Notes: generated by a model from the sequence alone, not told the origin. 64,000 nt of DNA from Brevibacillus parabrevis (GCF_003710905.1 NZ_RHHV01000007.1:1-64000); one strand, 5' to 3'. Shown: positions 48,327 to 58,328, numbered from the stretch's first letter. A program made the numbers and translations.

Positions 48327-49076
48327 ATGGAGAAAAGAATTTTGTGGATCAATCCGGTCACTACTGATTTGTTCAACACCATTTTCAAGAGCGAGTTTGA
48401 CAGGATCAAGCAGGCGGGGACGATTGTGGATGTGGTTTCCTTGACCCCGGGTCCTGGACCGACTCATCTGGAGTACAACTGCTACGAAGTGATGCTGATG
48501 CCGGAAATCCTCCGCGTGATTAAAAAAGCCGAAGAAGACGGCTACGATGCGGCAATTATCGGCTGCTTCTACGATCCTGTCTTGAGGGCGGCCCGAGAGA
48601 TTTCGAAAAAAATGGTCGTCACGGCTCCGGCAGAAGCCAGCTTGCATATTGCGGCGACATTGGGCGAGAGTATCTCGATCATTGTCGGGCGGCGCAAGTG
48701 GATACCCGAGATGAGAGAGAACGTCCATAAATATGGCTTTGCCGACAAATTGGCTTCTTTTAAGTCACTCGATATGGGCGTGCACGATTTTCAGAAAGAT
48801 CATCAGGTGACGATGCAGCGGATGCGTGAGGCGGCGCGAGAGGCTGTCGAGAAGGATGGAGCCAATGTGCTTGTGCTGGGATGCACGATTGAATTTGGCT
48901 TTTATCGGGAAATTCAGGAGGAGCTGGGGGTTCCGGTTATTGACGCAAGCCTTGCACCTTTTAAATACGCCGAATTTTTGATAGAGCTCAACCAAAAATT
49001 CGGTTGGAGCCACAGCAAGCTGGATGGCTACCAGTCGCCGCCTGACGATGAAGTGGCCTGCTGGAAGCTGTTTTAA
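48327..49076 (+). CDS. Asp/Glu/hydantoin racemase family protein
   Basis: A 249-residue two-cysteine racemase-type protein. The paired catalytic cysteines lie in IIGCFYDP (about residue 76) and VLGCTIEF (about residue 189). The family includes hydantoin, aspartate and glutamate racemases and maleate isomerase. GAGGGGGCATTCGC precedes the ATG. Followed by a transporter and HyuA/HyuB genes, it most likely racemises a 5-substituted hydantoin or related lactam so that either enantiomer can be opened. Confidence 0.88.
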   Translation: MEKRILWINPVTTDLFNTIFKSEFDRIKQAGTIVDVVSLTPGPGPTHLEYNCYEVMLMPEILRVIKKAEEDGYDAAIIGCFYDPVLRAAREISKKMVVTAPAEASLHIAATLGESISIIVGRRKWIPEMRENVHKYGFADKLASFKSLDMGVHDFQKDHQVTMQRMREAAREAVEKDGANVLVLGCTIEFGFYREIQEELGVPVIDASLAPFKYAEFLIELNQKFGWSHSKLDGYQSPPDDEVACWKLF

Positions 49077-49119
49077 AAACAAAGTTAGCGGCTGTGAGAA
49101 GAGATAAGGGGGGCCATTT

Positions 49120-50460
49120 ATGAGAGCAGAAAGCGGAGTGGAGGTACTGCAAAAGCGATCAGTACCCGTTGGGGCGCTGTTTGAAAACATGCCGGTTACC
49201 AGTCAGCATTGGCAAGCGGGATTGGTGCTTTTTTTCTCCTTTGTGATTGAATCGTGGGAAATGATGATTGTCATTCTGGCAAGCGCTTCAATTGGCGGCG
49301 AGTTTCAACTGGACGGCACTCAAATCGGATCGCTTATCGGCTCCATTTATCTCGGGATGATCCCGGGATGCCTGCTATGGGGAAAGCTCGTTGATAAAAT
49401 CGGCCGCAAGCAATCAATGATTATCAGTTTTGGCCTCTATGGAATCATTTCGCTTATTAGTGCATTCTCACTCACCTACGAAATGCTGTGGTGGACCCGC
49501 TTCTTGTCCGGTGTGGCGCTCTCTGGGGTTTTGGTGGCAACGTTCCCCTACTTCGAGGAGCTGCTCCCCATGAAGGTGCGTGGGAAGGCTGCGGTGTATC
49601 TGGCTTCTGGATGGCCAGTAGGCTATTTGCTTGCCATTGGCACGACCTACCTCTTTATGGAGCTGGGCTGGCGCTGGATTATTGGCGTCAGTTCGCTTGC
49701 CGGTTTGTGGTTTCTGGCAATCGCTGCGTTTGTACCTGAGTCGCCGTACTGGTTGGCCGGAAAAGGGCGCCATTCGGAGGCGAAGGAGGTTATTGACAAA
49801 CTTTCCAAAGGCACGATGCAAAAAGAGATCAACAGCGTCGAGCTTGCTGTGGAGAATGTGAAAACAGGTTCTTTCCTGGAGATTTTTAGCGGGCAATTCC
49901 GGCGTTCGACAATTTTGCAGCTCGTCATCAACTTTAGTTTTTCCTGGGGATATTGGGGACTGTCCTCCTGGATGCCGGCACTTTTGGCGAAAAAAGGATT
50001 GAGTGCGCCGGAAGGAATGGGCTTTATGGCTATATCCGCCCTCTTCATGTTTCCCGGTTACATGGTTTCCTCGTATTTGACGGGCAAATATGGGCGCAAA
50101 AAAGTAATGGCGCTGTTCGTCTTTTTTGCAGCGATCAGCGGGTTTGGATTTGCCAACGCAAATACTTTGCAGGAAATGTACATCTGGAATTTTGCCCTTT
50201 CGTTCTTCAGCTTGGGGGCGTGGGGAGTATGGGATACATGGATGGCTGAGCTGTATCCGACAGAGGTCCGCGGTGTCAGCTATTCTGTAGGGATGACCGG
50301 CCAGCGTGTAGCCAACGCGATTGCACCAAGTGTAATCGGAGCCATGCTGGCGATCAACAGCAGCTTTTTGACTACGGTTTCCTTTATCTCCGCTTTTCTT
50401 GTCGTTACATTTGTGGCTTCGCTTTTCCTGAAGGAAACGGAAGGCGAGATTTTGCATTAA
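49120..50460 (+). CDS. major facilitator superfamily transporter
   Basis: A 446-residue MFS protein with twelve predicted helices. The cytoplasmic loop motif GKLVDKIGRKQSM (about residue 88) and its second-half copy YLTGKYGRKKVM are present, in the style of sugar or aromatic/organic-acid:H+ symporters. AAGGGGGGCCATTT precedes the ATG. It lies between the racemase and HyuA genes, so uptake of the pathway substrate is likely. Confidence 0.9.
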   Translation: MRAESGVEVLQKRSVPVGALFENMPVTSQHWQAGLVLFFSFVIESWEMMIVILASASIGGEFQLDGTQIGSLIGSIYLGMIPGCLLWGKLVDKIGRKQSMIISFGLYGIISLISAFSLTYEMLWWTRFLSGVALSGVLVATFPYFEELLPMKVRGKAAVYLASGWPVGYLLAIGTTYLFMELGWRWIIGVSSLAGLWFLAIAAFVPESPYWLAGKGRHSEAKEVIDKLSKGTMQKEINSVELAVENVKTGSFLEIFSGQFRRSTILQLVINFSFSWGYWGLSSWMPALLAKKGLSAPEGMGFMAISALFMFPGYMVSSYLTGKYGRKKVMALFVFFAAISGFGFANANTLQEMYIWNFALSFFSLGAWGVWDTWMAELYPTEVRGVSYSVGMTGQRVANAIAPSVIGAMLAINSSFLTTVSFISAFLVVTFVASLFLKETEGEILH

Positions 50461-50498
50461 TGCTGTAACATTCCATTACTCCTAGAAGGGTGGTTCCT

Positions 50499-52541
50499 AT
50501 GCGTGTAGCTACAGATATTGGAGGAACGTTTACTGACCTGGTGTACCTAGATGAGCACGGTAAAATCGGTACCGCTAAAAGCGATACAACACCGCCCCAT
50601 TTTGAGCAAGGGGTTATCCAAGTGATTCAAAAGGCTGGGATTGATCCTTTGGAAATCGCGACCTTTATCCACGGAACGACGGTAATTATCAACGCATTGA
50701 CGGAGCGCAAGGGAGTAAAGACCGGGTTAATCACGACAAAAGGGTTCCGCGATGTGTTGGAAATCGCCCGAGGCAACCGTCCCGATTTGTTCAATGTTCG
50801 TTATCAGAAGCCGACTCCGTTTGTTGCGCGCTTTCTGAGGAAGGAGGTCAGCGAGCGGATCAACTATAAGGGGGAAGTCATGACCGAATTGGCGGTGGAA
50901 GAGGTGAAGGCCACTGTCGAGCAACTGCGAGCGGAGGGAGTCGAGGCTATTGCGGTCTCATTCCTGCATGCCTACGCCAACCCCATTCATGAAAAGCTGG
51001 CGGTGGAAGCGATCAGGGAAATTTGGCCGGAGGTAGCCGTGACGGCTTCGCATGAGGTGACCAAGGAATGGCGCGAGTACGAGCGGACCAGTACGGCAGT
51101 GCTGAACTCTTATGTCAAGCCGATTGCCAAGTCCTACATCGACAAGTTGAGTAACCATCTTCACGACATCGGGCTTGACGGCAACAAATATATCATGCAG
51201 TCCAACTCTGGCACGACTACTTTTGAGCAGTCAAAAGAAACGCCGATCAACATGGTCGAGTCGGGGCCAGTAGCCGGGATTTTTGGCTCAGCCATCTTAG
51301 GGCAAATTCTTGGGGAAGAAAACATCATTGCTTTTGATATCGGAGGGACGACGGCCAAATGCTCCCTGATTGACAAAGGGGAAGTAAAGGTTACGACCGA
51401 ATACCGGATTGAGAAAGATGAACGAAATGCCGGATATCCGATTAAAGTACCAGTGGTTGATATCGTGGAGATCGGGAATGGCGGAGGTTCTATTGCCTGG
51501 ATCGACGGTGCCGGCTCATTAAAGGTGGGGCCACAGTCGGCCGGGGCGCTGCCAGGGCCGGTCGCCTATGGGCGTGGCGGTGAAAGTCCGACTACAACCG
51601 ATGCCAATTTGGTTACAGGGCGGTTATCGCCTGCCAATTTTCAAAACGAGGTAAATATGGAAGCGGTCAAGCAAGCGATCGACGAAAAGATCGCAAAGCA
51701 CTTCGGCATCTCCGTGGAAGAGGCGGCACTGGGAATTATCCGCATTGCCAACTCCAACATGCTGAATGCGCTGAAGCTCATTTCCATTCGCAAGGGTTAC
51801 GACCCGCGGGAGTTTTCCCTGGTTGCATTCGGAGGGGGAGGACCGATGCATGCGCTGGCATTGGCCAAGGAATTGGGTGTGAAAAAAGTCATCATCCCGA
51901 TTGCGGCTTCGGTCTTCTCCGCATGGGGCATGCTGATGACTGACTTGCGGCACGACTACATCCAGACGTATATTCGCCGAATGAACGGGCTGAATCAGGA
52001 AGAACTGAATCGCGAATGGAGCCAACTGGAAAAAGAAGCGACCGACCAATACGAGCGCGAAGGAATTGCAGCGGATCAAGTACTGTTCGTGCGCTATGCG
52101 GACATCCGTTACGTCGGACAGGAGCATGCTGTCAAGGTTCCCGTGCCAAATGGACTGATGGATGCAAAAGCGATTGAGGAAGTGATTTATCGCTTCCATG
52201 ACCTGCACGAGCAGCATTACACGTTCAAACTGGAGCATGCACCGACGGAGATTGTAAACCTCCATCTAACGGCGTTCGGCATGGTGCAAAAACCACGGAT
52301 AGCCAGTCTGGGAAGACAAGGGGACAATAGCGAGGAAGCGCGCAAAGAAGTGCGTCCGGTTCTGTTCGAAGAGTATGGATGGATTGACACGACAGTCTAC
52401 GACCGCGAGCTGCTGAATGCCGGAAGCGCGGTGAAGGGTCCGGCAATTGTCGAGGAACCTTCTTCTTCAACGGTCATTTATCCTGGACAGCATCTCATTG
52501 TTGATGAATATGGCAATCTAATCATTACTACGGGGGTGTAG
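50499..52541 (+). CDS. hyuA: hydantoinase/oxoprolinase A subunit
   Basis: A 680-residue HyuA/OplahA subunit with an ASKHA-type ATPase fold: RVATDIGGTFTDLVYL at the start, HGTTVIINALTERKG next, and IIAFDIGGTTAKCSLI in the middle. With subunit B it opens a cyclic amide (5-oxoproline, N-methylhydantoin or similar) using ATP. ATG at 50499 is preferred over the GTG at 50490 because AGAAGGGTGG lies before it. Confidence 0.93.
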   Translation: MRVATDIGGTFTDLVYLDEHGKIGTAKSDTTPPHFEQGVIQVIQKAGIDPLEIATFIHGTTVIINALTERKGVKTGLITTKGFRDVLEIARGNRPDLFNVRYQKPTPFVARFLRKEVSERINYKGEVMTELAVEEVKATVEQLRAEGVEAIAVSFLHAYANPIHEKLAVEAIREIWPEVAVTASHEVTKEWREYERTSTAVLNSYVKPIAKSYIDKLSNHLHDIGLDGNKYIMQSNSGTTTFEQSKETPINMVESGPVAGIFGSAILGQILGEENIIAFDIGGTTAKCSLIDKGEVKVTTEYRIEKDERNAGYPIKVPVVDIVEIGNGGGSIAWIDGAGSLKVGPQSAGALPGPVAYGRGGESPTTTDANLVTGRLSPANFQNEVNMEAVKQAIDEKIAKHFGISVEEAALGIIRIANSNMLNALKLISIRKGYDPREFSLVAFGGGGPMHALALAKELGVKKVIIPIAASVFSAWGMLMTDLRHDYIQTYIRRMNGLNQEELNREWSQLEKEATDQYEREGIAADQVLFVRYADIRYVGQEHAVKVPVPNGLMDAKAIEEVIYRFHDLHEQHYTFKLEHAPTEIVNLHLTAFGMVQKPRIASLGRQGDNSEEARKEVRPVLFEEYGWIDTTVYDRELLNAGSAVKGPAIVEEPSSSTVIYPGQHLIVDEYGNLIITTGV

Positions 52542-52545
52542 TCAG

Positions 52546-54315
52546 ATGAGTGAGACAACGTTGAAACATGACCAGTTTACGCTTGAGATTGTGAAAGATT
52601 CCCTGATCGCCATTGGGGAAGAAATGTTTCATACATTGGCGCGCACGTCGATGAGTCCGATTATTTACGAGGTGCTCGACTTCGCCAGCGGCTTGACAGA
52701 TGCAAAAGGTCAACTTCTGACGCAAGGCAACGGTGTGACCGGATTTATCGGGATGCTGACCTTTATGGTGAAGGAAACTTTGAAAAAGTTTTCCGAGCAT
52801 GGGGAGCTAAAGCCGGGGGATATCATCATCATAAATGATCCTTACGGTGGAGGAGGTTCCCACTTGTCTGATGTAGGTCTTGTGCTGCCAATCTTTTACG
52901 AGGGCGAGCTGATTGCCTTTTCGGCCAACAAAGCCCACTGGACCGAAGTAGGCGGAAAAGACCCGGGTTCCTGGACGACCGACTCCACGGAGATTTTTCA
53001 GGAAGGTTTGCAATTTCCTTGCGTCAAACTATTTGAAGCAGGCAAGCTGAATCAGCCGTTGGTTGATATCATTGCAGCAAATGTCCGCTTTCCCGATCTC
53101 TCGCTTGGTGATATGTGGGCGCAGGTAGCAGCATTGCGAACAGGGGAGAAGCGCTTTCGCGAATTGTGCGATAAGCATGGAAAAGCGGTAGTGAAGGATG
53201 CCATTGACCATTTGTTAAGACATGGCGAACAGTTGGCGGTAAAAGAAATTGCCAAGCTGCCTAAGGGCACGTATGAAGCCGTAGATTTTATTGATGATGA
53301 CGGAGTTGGAAACGGTCCGTTCAAGGTACAGGTGAAGGTCACGATTACCGATGACGAGTTTATTTGCGATTTCCGCGGTAGTCATCCGCAAGTGCTGGGT
53401 CCAGTCAATTGCTCCTATACCGCCTTGGTTTCCGCCGTTCGCGTCATTTTCCTTGCGGTGACCAACCCGTCTCAGGATGTAAACGATGGCGTTTTCCGCC
53501 CGCTCCACATTCTTATCGATGACCGTTCCATTTTCTCAGCGGAACGCCCGGCAGCCGTATCAACCTACTGGGAAACCATGATGTATGGAGCGGATCTCGT
53601 CTGGAAGGCACTGGCACCGGTCGTTCCCCATCGGTTGAATGCGGGGCATCTGCTTTCGGTGTGCGGGGTGGTGCTATCCGGCATCCATCCGGATACGAAC
53701 GAACCGTTCCTTGTGGTTGAGCCTTCAGTCGGAGGATGGGGCGCAGGAGACGGACTGGACGGGATGGCCGGACAGTTTTGCATCGGCGATGGGGAAACGT
53801 ACAACGTGCCGGTCGAAGTAGCCGAGACACGTTATGGCATCATGGTTGAGGAGTACAGCCTGCGTACGGATGGGGCTGGTGCCGGTAAATATCGCGGCGG
53901 TTCAGGAGCTATCCGCTCGTACCGCGCGATGTCTGATGGTCAGACGATCACGGCAACCTTTGGCCGTCACAAATATTTGCCATGGGGCTTTAACGGGGGG
54001 CATGACGGCTCCCGCAATGAATTTGAGATCGTCAAAGCCAATGGCGAAGTGGTTGGTCCATTTGGCAAATATGCACGCTTTCCGCTTAATAAAGGAGATG
54101 TCGTGCGCCTTGTTACCGCAACAGGCGGAGGATACGGCAATCCGCTGGAACGTCCGGTAGAGAAGGTCGTCCTGGATGCCAAAAATGGCTATATTTCCGT
54201 AGAACAAGCAAGAGACTTGTACGGAGTAGAGCTGGACAAGGCAACGTATCGTGTAGAAGGGGTGACACCGCTGCGTCAGTCTTTTGAACAGGGGGAACAG
54301 CAATGCTCATTGTAA
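52546..54315 (+). CDS. hyuB: hydantoinase/oxoprolinase B subunit
   Basis: A 589-residue HyuB subunit. Typical segments are YEVLDFASGLTDAKGQLLTQG near residue 45, NDPYGGGGSHLSDV near 97, and C-terminal GGWGAGDGLDGMAGQ and ATGGGYGNPLERP. It starts four bases after hyuA and overlaps the cupin gene by 13 bases, so all are in one operon. Confidence 0.93.
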   Translation: MSETTLKHDQFTLEIVKDSLIAIGEEMFHTLARTSMSPIIYEVLDFASGLTDAKGQLLTQGNGVTGFIGMLTFMVKETLKKFSEHGELKPGDIIIINDPYGGGGSHLSDVGLVLPIFYEGELIAFSANKAHWTEVGGKDPGSWTTDSTEIFQEGLQFPCVKLFEAGKLNQPLVDIIAANVRFPDLSLGDMWAQVAALRTGEKRFRELCDKHGKAVVKDAIDHLLRHGEQLAVKEIAKLPKGTYEAVDFIDDDGVGNGPFKVQVKVTITDDEFICDFRGSHPQVLGPVNCSYTALVSAVRVIFLAVTNPSQDVNDGVFRPLHILIDDRSIFSAERPAAVSTYWETMMYGADLVWKALAPVVPHRLNAGHLLSVCGVVLSGIHPDTNEPFLVVEPSVGGWGAGDGLDGMAGQFCIGDGETYNVPVEVAETRYGIMVEEYSLRTDGAGAGKYRGGSGAIRSYRAMSDGQTITATFGRHKYLPWGFNGGHDGSRNEFEIVKANGEVVGPFGKYARFPLNKGDVVRLVTATGGGYGNPLERPVEKVVLDAKNGYISVEQARDLYGVELDKATYRVEGVTPLRQSFEQGEQQCSL

Positions 54316-54638
54316 ATGCCAATGCGATTCAGCCGGAAGATCGCCCAGGTGTAACCCTGAAAATATTGTTTACCGAAGACCAGGTAGAGAGCGGAAAAGC
54401 TACTTTCGGTGTCGTCGTCGTTCCGCCTGGTGCGCGTATTCCTTTAAGCGGTTCGGGGAGTCATGCGCAGGACGAGTATTCAATCGTCGTAAAAGGAACG
54501 ATTCTTGCCGGTACGGAAGAAGGTGAATATCGGATGTCAGCAAATGATGCGTCTCTTATTCCTGCTGGCGAGGCCCACTGGGCATACAACGACGGGAGCG
54601 AAGATTGCGAAATCGTCTGGGTGCTTGTAAAACGATAG
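54303..54638 (+). CDS. cupin-domain protein
   Basis: A 111-residue single cupin. The two conserved beta-barrel motifs are VVVPPGARIPLSGSGSHAQDEYSIVVKGT and AGEAHWAYNDG, with His/Glu-type metal ligands. Its ATG lies inside the end of hyuB, so it is translationally coupled. It may be an isomerase, a metal-dependent hydrolase partner or a sensor; the sequence does not tell. Confidence 0.85.
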   Translation: MLIVNANAIQPEDRPGVTLKILFTEDQVESGKATFGVVVVPPGARIPLSGSGSHAQDEYSIVVKGTILAGTEEGEYRMSANDASLIPAGEAHWAYNDGSEDCEIVWVLVKR

Positions 54639-55097
54639 CGGCATGGATACGGAGAGGATGCTAGACTTGGTTATCTCAATGTCGCAGTGAATGGAGCATA
54701 GGTTTGTGTGACTGGATGAGTGCCCTCTTTTCATAAAAGGGGGCTAATCTTATCTCATTCGAACAAGTCTAGATCGCTAGTATGTTGATACAGCCATTCA
54801 CCTTACCTTCAACGAGACTACGTTGCTGCGTAAACACATTTTCGATTCCGATCTTTGGAGCGATCTGTTATCCTTCGTGAGTCGATTTATCCAATTTCAA
54901 TTTGCTAAAGTGCCATATAATGTAGACCGTCCACAGGGCGGTTTGTTTGTTTTATACTGATAAATAAATTTGAATGGAACGCAACAATAACCCTTTTTCA
55001 GCATGAATAATCTCCTCCTTAATGTCGCGACAAATTGTCCTTACATTAAGAAGGGACTTCGGTAGAAAGATTCGAGGATTTCACAGGAGGAAACGGC
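54639..55097. other. 460-base gap
   Basis: A weak hairpin (ACCGTCC...GGGCGGT followed by TTTGTTTG, about 54926-54950) may be a terminator. No gene seen. Confidence 0.5.
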
Positions 55098-55571
55098 ATG
55101 AAGACAATCACGATCCACCAGCCTTGGGCAACATTGATCGCTCTTGGCGAGAAACGCTTTGAAACCCGGGGGTGGGCCACGAAATACCGCGGCCCTCTCG
55201 CGATTCACGCGGCCAAAAAGGTGGACAAGGAGGCGTGCTACAGAGAGCCAATATGGTCGGTCCTTTCCAAACATGGCTACTCGGCAGATAATTTGCCGAC
55301 AGGCGCGGTGGTTGCGACCGCAAAGCTTGAAGATTGCCTGCAAATCAGTATCGCCCCCGGAACAGGCGAAGTTGCCGCCTGGCGTGACGCAGATGATGCG
55401 GCGATACCGATAAAAGGCAATGAACTCAGCTTCGGTTGGTTTGAACGAGGGAGGTTTGCCTGGCAGATGGTTGACGTAAAGCCGATCGCTCCGGTGCCGG
55501 TGAACGGACGGCAAGGATTGTGGAATTGGGATTGTGACAAATACCATAACGAGAAAACGGATAATGAATGA
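55098..55571 (+). CDS. ASCH-domain protein
   Basis: A 157-residue protein of the ASCH/PUA-like type: N-terminal TIHQPWATLIALGEKRFETRGW (the family's conserved start), then GPLAIHAAKK, then GAVVATAKLEDCLQI. ASCH proteins bind or cleave RNA, or act on modified nucleosides; several members act as ribonucleases or cytidine amidohydrolases. AGGAGGAAACGGC precedes the ATG. It lies 190 bases before a HipA-like kinase gene on the same strand. Confidence 0.85.
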   Translation: MKTITIHQPWATLIALGEKRFETRGWATKYRGPLAIHAAKKVDKEACYREPIWSVLSKHGYSADNLPTGAVVATAKLEDCLQISIAPGTGEVAAWRDADDAAIPIKGNELSFGWFERGRFAWQMVDVKPIAPVPVNGRQGLWNWDCDKYHNEKTDNE

Positions 55572-55759
55572 TTGTCCTAAAATGACGAGCGAAGCAGATG
55601 GGGAGACTAGCGCACAGGCAGCAGGAGCGTGACTTCCTCGACAAATGAGAGTTCATCCGAAACACCGAGAAACTGACAAATAAATGAGTTCGGCCAGTCA
55701 TTATATATGCCGTTCCTCGCCTTGCCTGTCCTACATAAATTGTACAAGGGGGTGGAGGG

Positions 55760-56533
55760 ATGAGCACAAACAAGTGGAGGACTCACCGCAGATTTTCGCG
55801 CAGATTCGGCACAGTCTGGTCCGTCTGGCGATCTGTGAACGGCAAAATTCAACGAGGATACTTCAAATTTCCTTGCAAGAAAAACGCGAAGTGGGGCAAT
55901 GTGATTGCAAACGAGCTGATTGCTTATCATCTAGCCAAGCTCCTGGAGCTAAACGTAGCGACTGTAGAACTAACGGTTGTTGAGGGAAAGCAAGGGATCG
56001 TCTCCATTGCTAAGCCGATGGCCGCCCATTTCAACTGGTTCCAGCTAACCAAAAAAACAGGCGGTTCGCCCGTTAAACATTTGCACAATCCCGAACAACT
56101 GTTACTTACATTTGTTTTTGATATATGGATTTGTAACATTGATCGGCACGGGGGAAATCTGATTGTTTTCCCCAAAGGGAAGCACTATGATTTTTATTTG
56201 ATCGACCACGGCAGCGCGGTTTTAGGGGGAGTTACGTGGAGAAAAATCCATTGGAGCGCGGATTACTGGCTGAATGTAAGCAAATACAATTTCCACTATC
56301 CAAGAGGCTTGCGCGCCTATATCCGCACCTTTCGCCAGCTTTTGCCGCATGTGGATAAAATCGAGAAAATTCCTGAACACATGATACGAGACATTGTGGA
56401 GACAGTACCGGAAAACGTATTGCCAAAACTCGAAAAAGAAATGGTAGTAGAAATGCTGCTCTACCGTCAAAAAAAATTACGCGAGATGGTCGTGGCTTGG
56501 TGCATGCGGCATAAGAAAGCGATTGCGGAGTAA
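55760..56533 (+). CDS. HipA-like kinase
   Basis: A 257-residue HipA-type kinase-fold protein. Kinase-like motifs are the G/Lys region (RGYFKFPCKKNAKWGNVIANELIAYHLA), catalytic loop NIDRHGGNLIV (Asp-Arg-His) and metal motif LIDHGSAV. It lacks HipA's N-subdomain, which fits the shorter stand-alone HipA-like group. No HipB-type DNA-binding partner is adjacent. GGGGGTGGAGGG precedes the ATG. Its substrate is unknown. Confidence 0.82.
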   Translation: MSTNKWRTHRRFSRRFGTVWSVWRSVNGKIQRGYFKFPCKKNAKWGNVIANELIAYHLAKLLELNVATVELTVVEGKQGIVSIAKPMAAHFNWFQLTKKTGGSPVKHLHNPEQLLLTFVFDIWICNIDRHGGNLIVFPKGKHYDFYLIDHGSAVLGGVTWRKIHWSADYWLNVSKYNFHYPRGLRAYIRTFRQLLPHVDKIEKIPEHMIRDIVETVPENVLPKLEKEMVVEMLLYRQKKLREMVVAWCMRHKKAIAE

Positions 56534-56736
56534 GCAACTCGGCAAGAATGGGGTGACGCGAGGGTGTTACCAAGCAGGAGACGTGCCCCATTTTACCGCT
56601 ATTGTTGGGACGGAAACGATTTGCAGGGAACGAAGGCGAAACCGACGAAAGCAAGGAGTAGGACCATTTGTGTCGAGGAAATCAGAAATGTAGCCAATAC
56701 ATCCGTGCACTTCGCCGCATGTACAGGCTCTTTTGA

Positions 56737-56967
56737 ATGGGCGGCAATGCGGTACTCGCGGCGGGCAGCTTGCAGCGCATTTTGGCGATTGCACCGGAGT
56801 CGGAGACGGATGGCCGCGAGCTCATCAAATTGCATCTGGAAGCGGGCAACCGCAATGAGGCGCTGCGTGTTTATTGGCAGTTGGAGCAGTTCATTCGCGA
56901 TGAGTTGGGTGTCGCGATGGAAGAGGAGACGGTAAGATTGTATCAACAAATGAGACACCAGGGATGA
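56737..56967 (+). pseudogene. fragment of a BTAD-domain response regulator/activator
   Basis: The 76 residues match only the C-terminal end of a bacterial transcriptional activator domain: LLxILAIAPESETDGRELIKLHLEAGNRNEALRVYWQLEQFIRDELGVAMEEETVRLYQQM. The receiver and DNA-binding parts are missing upstream. It precedes remains of a hybrid kinase, so the two were probably a pair. Confidence 0.7.
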
Positions 56968-56974
56968 GCGGACG

Positions 56975-57979
56975 ATGAGAAAAACGATTGCAGCGGCACT
57001 GGTCACGCTGGTCATATTGGCCGCAACATACGGCATGTTTCTCGTTTGGTTCTCGCCGGACGGGAAGCAGACGCCAAGGGTGGAGAACGGGCTGCTGGAT
57101 TTGACCGCATGTCGGTTTGCAGACAAAGGCATCGTTCCGTTGGACGGCGAATGGGAGTTTTACCCGGACAAGCTACTCTTCCATGAAGATTTCACATCCT
57201 CCCCCGCGAATGAAAACAATCGTTTGCCGAGGCGGATCGAAGTGCCGGGCTCGTGGTCGGACCAGATGAATACTTTGGGCATGGCAACATACCGTCTGCG
57301 GATCAAAGTCGGCGATACGGCAGCGGTTTACGGTTTGAAAACATCGGCAATCTGATCGACAACGCGGTCAAGCATACCGAGGGCGGCAGTATTGCCGTAA
57401 CGGCAGCGGCGACAGACGGACGGCATGATTGAAATTTCGGTTCAGGACACAGGCACAGGAATCGAAGCGCAAAACATTCCCTATCTGTTCGATGCGCCGC
57501 TGGAGCCTTTTGGCTATAATGTCATTGCCGTCAAAAACGGTTATGAGGCGCTGGAACAAATCAGCCAGCGGCATAAGATAGATCTTGTCATTCTCGACCT
57601 GATGATGCCGGGCATGTCGGGGTACGAAGTGTGCCAGGAGATTCGCAAAACGTACACGCTGCTGGAGCTTCCCGTGCTGATGGTGACGGCTGCGATTCAA
57701 CCTCAAGACAAGGTAGCGGCGTTCGAGGCGGGGGCGAACGACTTCCTGCCGAAGCCATTCGAACTGGCGGAGCTGAAGGCAAGAATCGGCTGCGTGCTGG
57801 CGATGAAGGAGTCGCTCGCCAAGGCGGTCGATCTGGAGGTTGCGTTTTTGCAATCGCAAATCAAGCCGCATTTTTTGTACAACGTCTTGAATAGTATTGT
57901 TGCGTTGAGCTATACGGATGCTCTGCCGCATACAGCGATGAAACAGGCGGATGGCGTGGAGGCGATCGCGGACAGGTAG
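56975..57979 (+). pseudogene. decayed hybrid sensor histidine kinase (7TMR-DISM type)
   Basis: The first frame (56975-57355) gives a signal-anchor helix and the start of a DISM outer domain (LLDLTACRFADKGIVPLDGEWEFYPDKLL), then shifts. A second frame across about 57330-57428 encodes part of a kinase ATPase (NLIDNAVKHTEGGSIAVT), and a third from 57425 gives ISVQDTGTGIEA, a receiver domain (VILDLMMPGMSGYEV with the phosphoacceptor Asp, ending PKPFELAELKARI), and a LytS-type histidine segment (LQSQIKPHFLYNVLNSI) that stops early. The seven-helix part, HisKA and much of the ATPase domain are deleted. Confidence 0.8.
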
Positions 57980-58019
57980 ATTAAGATAGAAAAATAGACC
58001 CAAGCTTGGGGAGCAATTG

Positions 58020-58066
58020 GTGGATAATCCGATTCAACAGTGAATGCGGATTATCCACTTTTTTTG
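58020..58066 (+). terminator. strong terminator after the decayed kinase
   Basis: A 12-bp perfect stem GTGGATAATCCG / CGGATTATCCAC over a 15-base loop, followed by seven T. Confidence 0.85.
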
Positions 58067-58133
58067 CACTGTCTTTCATACGAGCGATAACATGTGGTTT
58101 CATCGAATGGATTTCCGTTCCGAGGTAAGGAAA

Positions 58134-58328
58134 TCACTTAAAAAGCACTCTCTTTCTTGCGATTGATGGCAAGTTCAGTTCAGGGGCGCTGCATAAAAGT
58201 CTGCCTGTCAGTTGTTTTGCATCAGAAAACAGAAACTCGGATTTGTGCTTGGAATAATCATGCAGCTCATCTCGTGTTAACAAGGGCAGCCCGCAGGAAT
58301 CTATGGTAAAAAGCGGACTTGACCTGAA
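58134..58328 (-). pseudogene. possible C-terminal gene fragment, unknown
   Basis: On the minus strand an open frame with no start codon reads FTIDSCGLPLLTRDELHDY, then SKHKSEFLFSDAKQLTGRL, and ends NLPSIARKRVLFK-stop. The composition looks like real protein, but I do not recognise it. Probably the tail of a lost gene. Confidence 0.25.
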
